A stretch of 64,000 nt of DNA from Lucinisca nassula (GCA_963580285.1 OY757015.1:128804188-128868187), one strand, 5' to 3'. Positions 21,240-31,108 are shown, counted from the first letter of the stretch. Notes: generated by a model not told the origin, from the letters alone. Made by a program: numbers and translations.

Positions 21240-21463
21240 TTTTTAATGGTTTTAGTTTTACGACCCTTCCAAAATTATTTTACTAATTTCAAGCCGATCG
21301 TTATTCAGAGGCAGGAGAAAACCTGCGTACTCTGGGTAAAACTACCTGACCTTCCCTTGCAGAAGTTGGCGTCCCACATTTGACAAGAGCGAGGATCGAA
21401 CCACAGCGGTTAACGGCCTGATGATTAAGAGTCAGCGCTCGTATCCATTAGGCCACGGTGTCG
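21240..21463 (-). mobile_element. SINE-C copy
   Basis: The reverse complement begins ACACCGTGGCCTAATGGATA (A-box-like), with GTGGTTCGATCCTCGCTC (B box), then ATAACGATCGGCTTGAAAT and GTCGTAAAACTAAAACC at the 3' end. Head-to-tail order is complete. Confidence 0.85.
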
Positions 21464-21664
21464 TCAAAATAAAAGTTTTAAGACTTTATTTGCTACAGAA
21501 AAATAGATAAACACGTTATTATCCATAGAGCAAAACATTAAAAAGCGCAGTAGCTTCCTTTTACCTAAGTCCATGTTGTAGTCAATCCAGTAAAATAAGC
21601 CTGGCTTTTCTTGTCGCTGAGTCAGTCTATCTGTAGAATCTGGGATAGAATCATGTGCTGGGTT

Positions 21665-21745
21665 AAGAAACAGTGTAGTTGGTAAACAATGTAGCCCCAG
21701 ATCAGAATGCGGCATATAATCAGGATTTACACTGTTTGTTTACAG
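21665..21745. repeat. Hairpin repeat (CAGTGTAG...CAGATCAGA family)
   Basis: AAACAGTGTAG and GCCCCAGATCAGAATGCGGC are followed by complementary GCATATAATCAGGATTTACACTGTTTG. Imperfect hairpin; the same family lies at 24255-24330 in opposite orientation. Confidence 0.6.
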
Positions 21746-21784
21746 CTAAAAAATTTAATGGCCGAATGTTTTAGCTCCTTGTAT

Positions 21785-22217
21785 GTTGGTTTGATTAGAG
21801 GATTAACGTCCCCGTCTACACTAAAGGCCTTTCTTCCAATTGTGTCGGACTTTTATCCGACATTGAGATGTAATGACATCTCAATCCCTGCCGACCAATG
21901 AAACCAATAGGGTTTATATGCATTGAACTCGCACCACTTTGTCTGGGCAGGCTTAGACCGTCTTAGCGGTTTACAAGTACAGTAAAATTCCGCTACTAAG
22001 ACCACCTAAAATTAAGACTAAATTTACTTTTATAACCTTATTTAGTAGGTTGCAGTTATTCTTTCTTTGTCCTTTCTGCATACACTGTCCTCTGGTCAGA
22101 GACCACCTTTGGGACTGTTCAAAAGTGGTCTTAAAGACCACTTTTGAACAGTCCCAAAGGTGGTCTTAATAGAGGAATTTTACTGTTCTCATGTGCGGTC
22201 AGTTGTATGTAGTACAA
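21785..22217 (-). mobile_element. SINE-B copy split by MITE-2
   Basis: The 3' part is at 21785-21979 (AGGATTAACGTCCCCGTC ... TTAGCGGTTTACAAGTA) and the 5' part continues after the MITE at 22186 (CTCATGTGCGGTCAGTTG). Its 5' end is the variant ATGTAGTACAAGACGA shared with 23915-24190. Confidence 0.8.
21980..22185. mobile_element. MITE-2, complete, TA target
   Basis: Ends CAGTAAAATTCCGCTA and its complement TAGAGGAATTTTACTG. A TA lies at the left flank and TT (mutated TA) at the right. The centre is a perfect hairpin around GTGGTCTTAAAGACCAC. TA plus CAGT ends point to a Tc1/mariner-pogo type partner transposase (inference). Confidence 0.85.
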
Positions 22218-22259
22218 GACGAACTATTGTAGAGCTCTATTTATTCGCATTACATAAAG

Positions 22260-22741
22260 GATCTTACATGAGTGCTCATGTATTATTGAATTTATTAAAC
22301 GAGTTGAGGAAAAGGGATAAAATGCGAGGCTTTGCCGAGCATTTTATCCCTTTTCTTCAACGAGTTTAATAAATTGTTGATATAGAGGATCTTACATGAG
22401 TGCCCATTTATTATTGAATTTATTAAACGAGTTGAGGAAAAGGGATAAAATGCGAGGCTTTGCCGAGCATTTTATCCCTTTTCCTCAACGAGTTTAATAA
22501 ATTCAGTAATACATGAGCACGAATGCAAGATTCTATTTATCATATGGCATTTAAAACGCATTTTGTTCATGATTGTTTACAAAAATGTCAATATTCCGCC
22601 ATTAGTAGACGCGACGGCGCTACGTCGTACATGTAACGTTACGGACGTATCTAGCTAATTTGCATATTTAATCCACTAGTGGATTATCGAAAATATTACA
22701 TGACGTTATTACACTCTCAGACGCGACGTCATATGATAAAG
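22260..22741. mobile_element. MITE-6 with duplicated hairpin
   Basis: A hairpin, TTATTAAACGAGTTGAGGAAAAGGGATAAAATGC around GAGGCTTTGCCGAGC (long arm described by position 22286-22372), is repeated at 22411-22505. The tail ATGAGCACGAATGCAAGATTC ... GACGTCATATGATAAA matches 48170-48380 and, inverted, 60362-60487. Noncoding. Confidence 0.8.
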
Positions 22742-22795
<54 letters not shown>

Positions 22796-22796
22796 G
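22742..22796. repeat. (ATT)n microsatellite
   Basis: About 18 ATT units followed by imperfect ones. Confidence 0.95.
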
Positions 22797-22934
22797 TTGT
22801 TTTTATTATTATTTTCAAATGCTTGTATCTGGACAGTCAAGTATCAAAGATCATTCATATTTAGAACTTAGGCACCTGGGAGGAGGGTTTTCTGAGATAG
22901 CAGAAAAAAAACAATAAAAAAAAAAAACAAGAAA

Positions 22935-23690
22935 ATGTATAACATGTAATTACATGTTATACAGAGGCGTTGCTAAACTTAAGGATTGATTTCATCTCTC
23001 CAGACAAGCATTTATCAGATGATAATCAGTGATCTTTTCGTATTTTAAATTCAAACATTGATTGTTGGTTCTAAGGAGTACCCACAATCTATGTTCATCA
23101 GCAATAAAGAATCTACCGTATAAAGATGTAAAAATTAAAGAGAAACGATCAGAAACTGATACAATTCTTCCCACAGTATCACTAGGGAAAGAAGTCGAAA
23201 CATGGAGTGACGACAGTAAACAAATCGGACAAAGGTAAACCGAGTCAGCAACTCTTTGACTCAGAATATCCAAACCTAACTAATAAGCAGCAATATACAT
23301 AGTGTGGGAAAGAATCAGAATCACCAACATAACAGACATTAAACTTCTGGGTACTTGTAAATCGCTTAGAGTATCTAGGCAACAGGGTGCGGGTCTAACC
23401 AAAAAAAAACTTTTGGTTTGTTAACAAACCCTTTTGGTTTGTTAAGCCGGATTGTTTTGAGGTGCCATGCCATCCCAATGTCGATATTAGTCCCATAAAA
23501 TTGGATTGTCTCCAAAATGATCTAAATAGTGTTGTTGATTAAGCAAAACCTCCATTCAAAACATATAAAGTGAAATCACCCTGAAATACAGGTCACCATG
23601 TTCTTCACTCTTTAACACTGGAACCAATGTCATATAGTAGGCTGATTTACATAACCTGTTAGCGTAGTGGAACTGCATATGACATATCAA
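22935..23690 (+). repeat. Dispersed repeat X, second copy
   Basis: The reverse complement matches 25340-26115: TATAACATGTAATTACATGT terminus, ACTTAAGGATTGATTTCAT, AAAGAGAAACGATCAG, TGACGACAGTAAAC, CAATGTCATATAGTAGGCTG. Both copies include an old SINE-B remnant at the same place (here 23345-23560). Diverged terminal-region-like words (GATCAGAAACTGATACAATT, AGGGAAAGAAGT) suggest the repeat may descend from another PLE family. Confidence 0.75.
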
Positions 23691-23861
23691 ACAGTGTCTT
23701 AGATTTTAATCCCTTGCCTCACCGCCAATATTTAACCTTGTTTGTTTTTTGTTGTTTTTTTTTCCTATCTCAGAAGACCCTCCCAGGCGCCAAGAATCGA
23801 AATAAAATACGAATGATCTTTAATACGTGACTGTCCAGATACAAGCATTTGAATAATAATG

Positions 23862-23864
<3 letters not shown>

Positions 23865-23912
<48 letters not shown>
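23865..23912. repeat. (AAT)n microsatellite
   Basis: About 15 ATA units. It is fused to the 5' side of a SINE-B variant. Confidence 0.95.
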
Positions 23913-23914
23913 GC

Positions 23915-24190
23915 TGTACTGCACATAACCAGCGCTCTGCAATATCTCTTCTTGTACTACATACAACCGACCGCACATGCCCTGGTAAACCGCTAAGAAG
24001 GTCTTAGCCTGTCCAGTCAAAGTGGTGCGAATCCAATCCATATAAACCCTATTGGTTTCATTGGTATTGGTTTCATTGGTCGGCAAGGATTGAGATTGTC
24101 TTTCATCTCAATGTCGGATAAAAGTCCCACAAAATTGGAAGCAACGTCTTCAGTGTTGATGGGGACGTTAATCCTCAAATCATACAAACA
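23915..24190 (+). mobile_element. SINE-B variant with different 5' end
   Basis: From CCGACCGCACATGCCC onward it is standard SINE-B, ending GATGGGGACGTTAATCCTCAAATC. The 5' portion reads CTGTACTGCACATAACCAGC...GTACTACATACAACC in place of the usual GCCCCCGCCCAT head. A duplicated ATTGGTTTCATTGGT sits in the body. Confidence 0.8.
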
Positions 24191-24324
24191 TACAGGGAGC
24201 TAAAACTGTTCTGAACTAGGACTTAGATTGTTCCCTACAATCCTTATTATTAAGTAAGACTTGATTATATGCCGCATTTTGATCTGGGGCTACAATATTT
24301 GCCAACTACACTGTTTGCTAAAGC

Positions 24325-24632
24325 CATAAAATAAACCGTGACAGAAGAACAGCCTTGGAACGGTCAGTGACACGAACTCCACTGGGGTTGTGATTGTGTG
24401 TGTGTGTGGGGGGGGGGGGGGGGCTTAAATCGATTTTACGTGGCCAAATCCTTGCCTTTACTTCCGTCGCGATTTAGACAAATATTTTGTTCAGTCCGCA
24501 TGAAGGCTTCCTAACTCATCAATGCAACATCTCCGTGAGCAAAAAAAATCAAACAAACACAGAGATGAAACAACGGTGAGGACCACTGAAATGCTGCAGC
24601 AAAAGAAAACCAACAGTTAGACTCCGATGTAA
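24325..24632 (-). mobile_element. PLE terminal-region fragment
   Basis: ACCGTGACAGAAGAACAGCC, a G-run replacing the GGGGGGCTTAAATCG block, TTCCGTCGCGATTTAGAC, and finally CAACAGTTAGACTCCGATG. It lacks RT. A (GT)n/(G)n tract has expanded inside (24391-24423). Confidence 0.8.
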
Positions 24633-24639
24633 TATTAGC

Positions 24640-26115
24640 CTAATAACCGTTTGTATGTTTTCATGCAAAAAAGGAACAAAATCAAAACGCTATTGGATTC
24701 GATGGTCGAAATGGCAGTTAAGTCTCGAGGTCGAGCATATTTCCACTGGACCACCGCTCTTTTCTGTGTAATCGGCAATTTTTAGCATATTTGTTGCCTT
24801 AAAAACACTTGAAAATATAGGTCAACTACATTGCAGCCGGTCCTTACCATATATCAAATGCAATTATTATGTTAAGAGCAGCAAATAATTCGTTTTACAA
24901 GAATAAAATACATGGAAAGCGAACATCTTGTGCCAGAACATGACTAGCTGTAATTCCTGCCTTGAAATACCTCCAAACGAGCACTTTGACGGATAAGAGC
25001 CGGATCGCCATTTTATACATAAGCTATACAGACATACCCAATATTTTTGAAGGGGTAACAGGTATACTTAAACTCAAGTAAGCACTTTACTTATCACAAC
25101 CTTACATCAATATTCTAAACAAACTTTTTTACGAACAGTCATGCATCGATATGTCCACAATCTCCTTTAATAAATACATCATTTACAGCTATTTTCTATG
25201 AATATGAAATCCTGACAAACCCCTTAGCGGAAGAGTCCAGTATAATACTGGTTTTAATTATAGTCCTTTTAAAGACTATTCTATTAATTCACTAATTGAA
25301 TAGGTATATATATAGAATAAATAACGCCTAGAAAAAATCTAAATATGCCATTTGCAGTTCCACTACAGGTTATATGCTAACAGGTTATATAAATCAGCCT
25401 ACTGTATGACATTGGTTCTGGTTAAAAAGAGTGAAGAATATGGTGACCTGAATTTCAGGGTGATTTTACTTTATATGTGTTTTAATTGAGGTTTGGCGTC
25501 ATCATCAACACTATTAAGGTCATTTTGGAGATTTCAATTTCAATGTCAAAGGAATTATATCGACATTCGGATGAAATGGCATCTGAAGACCTGCCAGCCA
25601 AAAAAACAAAAGGGTTTATTTATTGTGCGGTTGGACTCGCACCCTGTTGCCTGGACATTCTAGCTCAGATCCTCTAAGCGATTTACCAGTGCCCATCAGT
25701 TTAATGTTTGTCATTTGGTGATTTTGATTCTTTCCCCCATTCTGTATTTTGCTCCTTTCAGTTAGGTTTGGATATTCTGAGTCACCACCTGTTTGTGAAA
25801 AAGTTACTGACTCGGTTAACCTTTTTGTTTTGTTTACTGTCGTCACTTCATGTTTCGATTTCTTTCCCCAGTTATATTGTGGGAAGAATATGGGATCTGA
25901 TTGTATCAGGTCCTGATCGTTTCTCTTTAATTTTTACAGCTTTATACGGTAGATTCTTTATTACTGATGAACTTTAGAACCCACAATCAATATTTGAACT
26001 TAAGATACGAAAAGATCACTGATTATCAACTGAAAAATGATTGTCTTGGAGATATGAAATCAATCCTTAAGTTTAGCAACTCCTCTGTATAACATGTAAC
26101 TACATGTTATACTTA
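24640..26115 (-). repeat. Dispersed repeat X, longest copy and PLE empty site
   Basis: Inverted relative to the copies at 15785-19610 and 22935-23690. At 25210-25240 it preserves the uninterrupted sequence corresponding to both flanks of the PLE (GATATGAAAT-type flank joined to GGAAGAGTCC), i.e. a pre-insertion site. It contains an old SINE-B (25480-25700, minus). Confidence 0.75.
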
Positions 26116-26129
26116 TTCTTATTATTTTT

Positions 26130-26615
26130 TTTGTTTCCATTTTTAGCTCTTGTGGCCATTTAATTCATTGGAGCGAAACCATTTTAGTAATTTTGCAAGA
26201 GGGGTGCCCAAGGAACATTTTTGTGAAGATTTGTTTTTATACAATCAGGGTGGTGGCGAAACCATTTTAGTAATTTTGCAAGAGGGGTGCCCAAGGAACA
26301 TTTTTGTGAAGATTTGTTTTTATACAATCAGGGTGGTGGCCTTAGAGGAGATGTCGTGTGATTTTTTTTTTTTTTTTTTGTTTTATTTTTAGCTCTGTCT
26401 GTCAGTTTTTTATCTGAGCTGAACTATTTTAGAAAATTCGGTAGAGGGTCACTTAAGGATCATTCCTTTGAATTTATTCACCAGTTTAGGAAATGTCTTT
26501 AAAGTAAATTGTTGACCAACGACGGACGACGTACATCGCACGACGTACGACGGACATAGCGTGATCACAATAGCTCACCAAGAGTACTTCGTGCTCAATT
26601 GTGCAAACACAAACA
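26130..26615 (+). repeat. R1 repeat with 83-bp tandem duplication and palindromic end
   Basis: The block GCGAAACCATTTTAGTAATT...GGTGGTG is duplicated exactly (26173-26255, 26256-26338). Downstream are GACGGACGACGTACATCG and an end resembling AGCTCACC...GTGCTCA, as at 31060-31105 and 32150-32190. Confidence 0.8.
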
Positions 26616-26769
26616 ATTTTCCCACCCAACTATTCCCTTACCTGCTGCCAGGGCAATAGGCCTTGTCCAATTGTTAGCCAATATCATTCTGACGCCCTAT
26701 ACACGAGACCTTCGCCTAACCCAACCACCCCTAGCATGACAGAAACGTTTACTATTTAGTTTCACCTAC

Positions 26770-26940
26770 CGCTGAGAAATAATCTAGTGACGGATTAATG
26801 GTGACAATTTTTTTCCATCCAAACTCCCGCGCCATTGCAATCCTAAGTAGGTTGTATCTGGTGTCGGGCGATACAAGGCGGAACCATCGGGGAAATCTTC
26901 GCCTGTCTGATAGCAGTGGCGAGGCCCCACCGTAACCCAA
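26770..26940 (-). CDS. GABBR1-like: Exon of GABA-B-type receptor, ligand-binding domain
   Basis: On the minus strand, TTGTATATTTTAG is followed by 171 coding bases ending TCAGCG and donor GTAGGT, phase 0-0, 57 residues. It starts LGYGGASPLLSDRRRFPRWF and ends EFGWKKIVTINPSLDYFSA. The counterpart in vertebrate GABA-B receptor 1 runs [20 protein letters not shown] to KWGWKKIATIQQTTEVFTS. By that alignment, two residues that contact GABA in GBR1b, S153 and H170, are replaced by A and V, so ligand specificity may differ. The frame remains open a little past the donor (stop 18 bases later), consistent with reading into the intron. 26616-26769 shows nothing else. Confidence 0.93.
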
Positions 26941-27170
26941 CTAAAATATACAAAATTAAAGGATACAGAATTCTTAGTGAAGTAACTATTCTCAAATATC
27001 ACACGACTTGGTTCATAGCACCGGTTAAAGTTAAGTTTAAAGGAGATCTTCTCGTGGAGGTCGGAAGATTATAGAAATTGAATCCGACTTTGTGGATACC
27101 CGTGACAAAATTGCGGGAAATAATTAACACTGTACCGTGACCATTGAAATAGGCTCATTTGAGGTACCCA

Positions 27171-27432
27171 ACACGTGAACAAGTCCGTGAAATGAAGACC
27201 CCCTAAACCCCACTTTATATAGAGAAAACTGGGGTTTACGGGGTTTACTTTATTTTCTTACTTCTGCTCCAAGACATAGGTTGTGGGTACTCGGTAGAAC
27301 CGCCTCACTGAGGCGGTTCTAACGAGCACCCTCAATCTATGTTTTGAGCATTTATAACAAAAATAACAAGAAAAGTAGCCATTTTTGAGATGTGAAAAAT
27401 GCACTATGGTGCACGGGTGTGTTATCGTAATT
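27171..27432 (-). mobile_element. MITE-1b, complete copy
   Basis: Ends CACGTGAACAAGTCCGTGAA and CACGGGTGTGTTATCGTAAT. The centre is ACTCGGTAGAACCGCCTC...GAGGCGGTTCTAACGAG. It is the reverse of the copies at 13673 and 36722. No feature is seen in 26941-27170. Confidence 0.85.
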
Positions 27433-27448
27433 TCTTTTTCAGATCATC

Positions 27449-28110
27449 ATCATGAAAACACGCCTATATAATTTCGACCCCCTTGAACCCAACTTTTATA
27501 TAGAGAATACCAGGTTCGTGTCTTTTGATATCAAGTTTATCAGGCAATGCTTCGAGAACGCTTGTAGAATCGCAAGGCTTGCCGAGCGATTCTACATGCA
27601 TTCCCGAAGACGTGCCTGATAAACTTGGTATCAAATGATACGAATCTGGTATTCTATTTATCAGTTTAACCCCTTGTACACTCTTAAATTAGCAATTTAC
27701 GATCAGTTATTGATGGTCCTCTATATATTAAGTATCAGCTGACAATATTTTTCCTATGAAATTTTGTTTCAAGTAATGTTTCCATTTTTCCCAGTAACAA
27801 TAACATTTTTGTCATTTTGCCAGTAGTCCGGTTCATTCATTAAACTGCAATGTCACGTCGACGTGATAAAGCTCACATGACCTGAGATAGCATATCTTTA
27901 TCAGGTCAGTGCGTTAGAATGCGATATACATGGGGGTAACTGATAAATAGTAAATCTTGGGTTAACCTGGGTAAACCTTATTTTTCTTATTTGCTAAAAA
28001 AAAAACATAGATTGAGGGTATTCGTTAGATCCGCCTCGATGAGGCGATTATTACGTGTACCCACAACCTTTATTTTGAGAGGAAATAAAAAAATACAATT
28101 TTTCATCTTA
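27449..28110 (+). mobile_element. MITE-1 copy split by another foldback element
   Basis: Left arm from ATGAAAACACGCCTATATAA to GGGTTCGTG-type break near 27517. Right part resumes near 27960 with CTTATTTTTCTTATTTGC, the hairpin CGTTAGATCCGCCTCGATG, and ends at TTTTTCATCTTAATG. The final ~70 bases with the TIR are missing. Confidence 0.7.
27517..27962. mobile_element. Foldback element inserted in MITE-1
   Basis: It opens with a hairpin of about 135 bp: CCAGGTTCGTGTCTTTTGAT...ATCAAATGATACGAATCTGG, centre CGCAAGGCTTGCCGAGCG. Then comes AT-rich sequence to TGATAAATAGTAAATC. CTATTTATCAG (27653) and CTGATAAATAG (27940) are complementary and may be subterminal repeats. No ORF. Confidence 0.6.
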
Positions 28111-28567
28111 ATGACAATAATACTTGAGTGACGTCGCTGCAAAACTAAACGCGCGCGTTGACCGGCAACCTCATTGGATACCAAACAGGCATCTTCACCG
28201 AGAACGTCATTTAAGAAATACGAGAGATCAGCTTTAACAGCGATTTTTGAGTGATAAATCGCTGTTTTGAGATTAGTTGTAAAGAAGATTAAATCAAATG
28301 CGCGTAGCACGAGTGGTTTGTCTTCTCAAAGAGTAAGTTATAGCTCGACAAATCATAACACTAGATCTCTAGAGCTGATCTATTTCGCTTAGAATACCCT
28401 AAAAGGCGACGCTGCTATTTTGCTTAGTTTCTGGAACGATTAATATGAGTTGTTTACTAAGTACTTTACTAAGTCAGGGTTTTCCCCCAAGTCTTTGTGT
28501 AAAATGTGTTAACACGAATTACAAAAGGGTCCAAAGACTAGAAAATGTACAAATTATATTGTGTACA

Positions 28568-28857
28568 CATATTTTTTATTTGAGATTTAACGTCCCCGTC
28601 AACACTGTATAGGTAATTTGGAGACGTTGCTTCCAATTTTGTGGGAATTTTACCCGACATTGAGATGAAATGACATCTCAAGCCCTGTCGCCCATTGAAA
28701 CCAATAGGGCTTATAATCATGGACGGTCCGACTCGTACCGCTTTGCCTGGGTAGGCTTAGATACCAGTGCCCGTGTGCGGTCGGATTTCAGCTCTGCGTG
28801 GAAGCATCGTGCAGCCCATCTATTTCCTCAAGCCCCGACGGGCGGGGGCGATGTATA
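28568..28857 (-). mobile_element. SINE-B copy
   Basis: Full order in reverse: GAGATTTAACGTCCCCGTC, CCAATTTTGTGGGA, CATCTCAAGCCCTGTCGCC, GCTCTGCGTGGAAGC, CCCCGACGGGCGGGGGC. A 20-bp stretch around CCGCTTAGAGG is deleted. 28111-28567 holds no recognised feature. Confidence 0.88.
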
Positions 28858-29064
28858 CGCATAATATGTATTCGCTAATGAGGATGTTCAAAAATTATGT
28901 TCTGGTTGATCTAAATGTTAGACCGGTTTGTAGGAATGTTGGCGTTACACATCTGAAAGGTCGTTTATAAATTGCATCAAAATGCGCCTAAATTATAGAG
29001 ACCCTATATTTCTTTGTCCTGCTATAGCTCATAAACTAACTCGGTAGTCAGGGACTTTCTGTGC

Positions 29065-29345
29065 CTCTCTCTAATAGTAGCTCAATGGTTAGTGCACTTG
29101 CCATTGATACTAGAGGCCCCTGGTTCGATTCCTGGCAGCGGTAATAAAATTGTGGTGTTCGAGCATGTTCCACTGAGCATGTTTCAGGGATGAATGCCAC
29201 AAATGCAACGTCCTTCGGATCGAGACGTTAACTGGAGGCCCCCGATGCAGGGAGAACCATCCCCTGTGCAGGTTAAAGATGTCTACAGTAATTACATGAT
29301 TACTGTGTAGGCTTTCATCCTGCAAACCTGAAGTGTATGTAATGA
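29065..29345 (+). mobile_element. SINE-F, tRNA-derived
   Basis: tRNA-like head with TAGTAGCTCAATGGTTAGTG (A box) and CCTGGTTCGATTCCTGGC (B box) at proper spacing. The body is CCTTCGGATCGAGACGTTAA, then GAGGCCCCCGATGCAG. A genuine tRNA is unlikely because the acceptor arms do not pair and a long unrelated body follows. Only one copy is in the window. Confidence 0.75.
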
Positions 29346-29355
29346 ACACCTGCGA

Positions 29356-29520
29356 CTGTTTGAGTTTTACGTCCCACCAACAACTAAGGTCATACGGAGA
29401 CGGGACCTCGGTTTAAAGACTCATCATCCGAAAGTCTGGAGAAGCCCGGGATCGATCGTGCGACCCCTGGTTTACAAGGCGAGTAGCGTAACCACTACAC
29501 CACGGAGGCTTCTAATGTAA
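29356..29520 (-). mobile_element. SINE-A, full length, with target duplication
   Basis: The reverse complement reads GCCTCCGTGGTGTAGTGGTT ... GATCGATCCCGGGCTTCTCC ... GGTGGGACGTAAAACTCAAAC. ACCTGCGA repeats at 29348-29355 and 29521-29528. It inserted at the 3' end of SINE-F. Confidence 0.88.
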
Positions 29521-29832
29521 ACCTGCGAGTAATGGTCAGATGTGACCGATCGCAGTATCAGTAGAAAAGAAAGAAAGAAAGAAACAATAAATACGACACA
29601 ATATATCCGTTTTAGAGAAAATAAATTCTATGCGCCCGTATATTTGTTATTGCCAATAAAGCTTGAAAATGGATTCCCATTGCTTGCTACGTATTATTCC
29701 GGTTTGTTTGCTATTTTGACGAGTAAACCAGCTCGGCAGCATATCTTTTTATTGCATGTTTCGATGCAGAATGTGAAGATTTTCTCGCAAATTCTATCGG
29801 AGAGCCCATTCACATATTCCTGGCCTTAAAAT

Positions 29833-29894
29833 TTTCTTCTTTATTTTTCGGCGGTAAAATTTACAATGTGTTTGTAAATGCGTGTTTTCGTAAT
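29833..29894 (+). mobile_element. MITE-1 right-end fragment
   Basis: TTATTTTTCGGCGGTAAAAT ... GTGTTTTCGTAAT only. 29529-29832 has a 95-codon open frame without recognisable features. Confidence 0.7.
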
Positions 29895-30081
29895 GTTAAC
29901 CCTTATCCTGCTGAATATTCAGTTTAGCCACACCCATTTCTGACTTTGAACCAATCAGATTAGTTGATGTAATTTATACTTACAAAGCCGTAAACGTTAT
30001 ATCAAACAGTGATCTACACTGTTTCCAAAGATAGGGGTTGTCGTGAACAGGGGTTGTCGTGAACAGCGTGATTAGAGTTAA
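29895..30081. mobile_element. MITE-5, piggyBac-like, TTAA flanks
   Basis: TTAACCCTTATCCTGCTGAA at the left and GTGATTAGAGTTAA at the right, so TTAA abuts both ends. The internal CACACCCATTTCTGAC, TGATCTACACTGTTT and GGGGTTGTCGTGAACAG (duplicated here) match the copy at 57706-57907. It lies 24 bp from the receptor exon. Confidence 0.8.
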
Positions 30082-30104
30082 ATACCAACAACTTGTCTAC
30101 TTAC

Positions 30105-30242
30105 ATGAGTAAGGTTCCAGTACGGAGAAGCCTGGGCGGTTACTTCAGCTGTGACTGAACAGGGAGGACCAATAATCATATGTTTCTTAGGTTCTGAGTA
30201 CAACAGCTCGTACATTACGTTAGTTGCTCTACCCGGATCACA
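30105..30242 (-). CDS. GABBR1-like: Exon of GABA-B-type receptor, ligand-binding domain
   Basis: Most upstream exon found. On the minus strand, TTTTTATTTTCCAG precedes 138 coding bases ending ACTCAT, then donor GTAAGT, a near-perfect consensus. Phase 0-0, 46 residues, starting CDPGRATNVMYELLYSEPKK and ending SPYWNLTH. The match is to [20 protein letters not shown] through MWNLIV in vertebrate GABA-B receptor 1, including the conserved second cysteine region; the CS aligned with GBR1b C129-S130 is retained. GABA-B receptor 2 fits less well at CDPGRAT. The receptor is a plasma-membrane class C GPCR for GABA; only its extracellular lobe is represented here. The preceding exon, expected to encode the GG..GG..A..MA..D.N segment, was not located upstream. 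Confidence 0.93.
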
Positions 30243-30293
30243 CTGGAAAATAAAAACAACTGAAAATCTGTAAAGTCCTTACGGCACGTGGGT

Positions 30294-30326
<33 letters not shown>
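30294..30326. repeat. (AAT)n microsatellite
   Basis: About 10 ATA/AAT units abutting a MITE-1b end. Confidence 0.9.
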
Positions 30327-30468
30327 CACATGAACAAGTCCGTGAAATGAAAACCACGCCTAAACACACTTTATATAGAGAACACTTGGGATTACGGGGT
30401 ATACATGATTTTTCTTATTTCTGCTCCAATATATAGGTTGTGGGTACTCGTCAGAACCGCCTCAATTA
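30327..30468 (-). mobile_element. MITE-1b half copy
   Basis: CACATGAACAAGTCCGTGAA arm and first half of the hairpin (ACTCGTCAGAACCGCCTC). The second half is missing, replaced by R1 repeat. Confidence 0.8.
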
Positions 30469-30477
30469 ACCTAGGAG

Positions 30478-31108
30478 TAGATCTTGTTTAAAGTTGTTGT
30501 TTTTTTGTGTTTTGTTTTTTTTTCTATTTTAGCTCTGGTTGCCATTTTGTTCACAAAACAGAACCATTTTAGCAATTTTGATAGAGAGTCACCCAAGGAA
30601 CATTCTTGTGAAATTATTTTGAAATCGGACCATTATCCAAGGAGATGTCAGTTAAAGTTGTTTTTTTCTAATTTTAGCTCTGGTTCAGCAGGGCGGCATC
30701 ATTTTAGCAAATTTGGTAGAGGGCACCGAAGAAATACATTTTGTTCAGCGGAGCGGAACTTTTTTAGCAATGTTTGGTAGAGAGAGGGTTACACAAGGGC
30801 TATTTTGAAATTGGACCATTAGCCTAGGAGGAGATGTAGTTTAAGGGGTTTCCGATTTTTAGCTCTGGTGGCCAAAATGGAACCATTTTTTTTTTTTTTT
30901 TTTTTTTTGAGCGGAACCATTTTAGCATTTTTGTAGAGGGTCACCCAAGGAATATTCCTGTGAAATTATTTTACAATTGGCACTGTGGTTTTGGAGGAGA
31001 TGTCATTAGAAGAAATTGTTGACCGGCGGACTGGCGGACGGACGACGGACAAAAAGCGATCACAACAGCTAACATTGAGCATCTCATGCTCGAGGTGAGC
31101 TAAAAATG
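30478..31108 (+). repeat. R1 tandem repeats with terminal palindrome
   Basis: Four units of GGTTGCCATTTTGTTCA / CCATTTTAGCAATTTTG / GGTCACCCAAGGAA, with a poly-T expansion at 30878-30908. It ends GACGGACGACGGACAAAAAG, GATCACAACAGCTAAC, then GAGCATCTCATGCTC. Confidence 0.8.

Noticed and set aside
22679..22864. Poly-Ile open frame
   Set aside because: Translation of the (ATT)n microsatellite.
29065..29145. tRNA-like sequence (plus strand)
   Set aside because: Acceptor ends do not pair and a SINE body follows directly.
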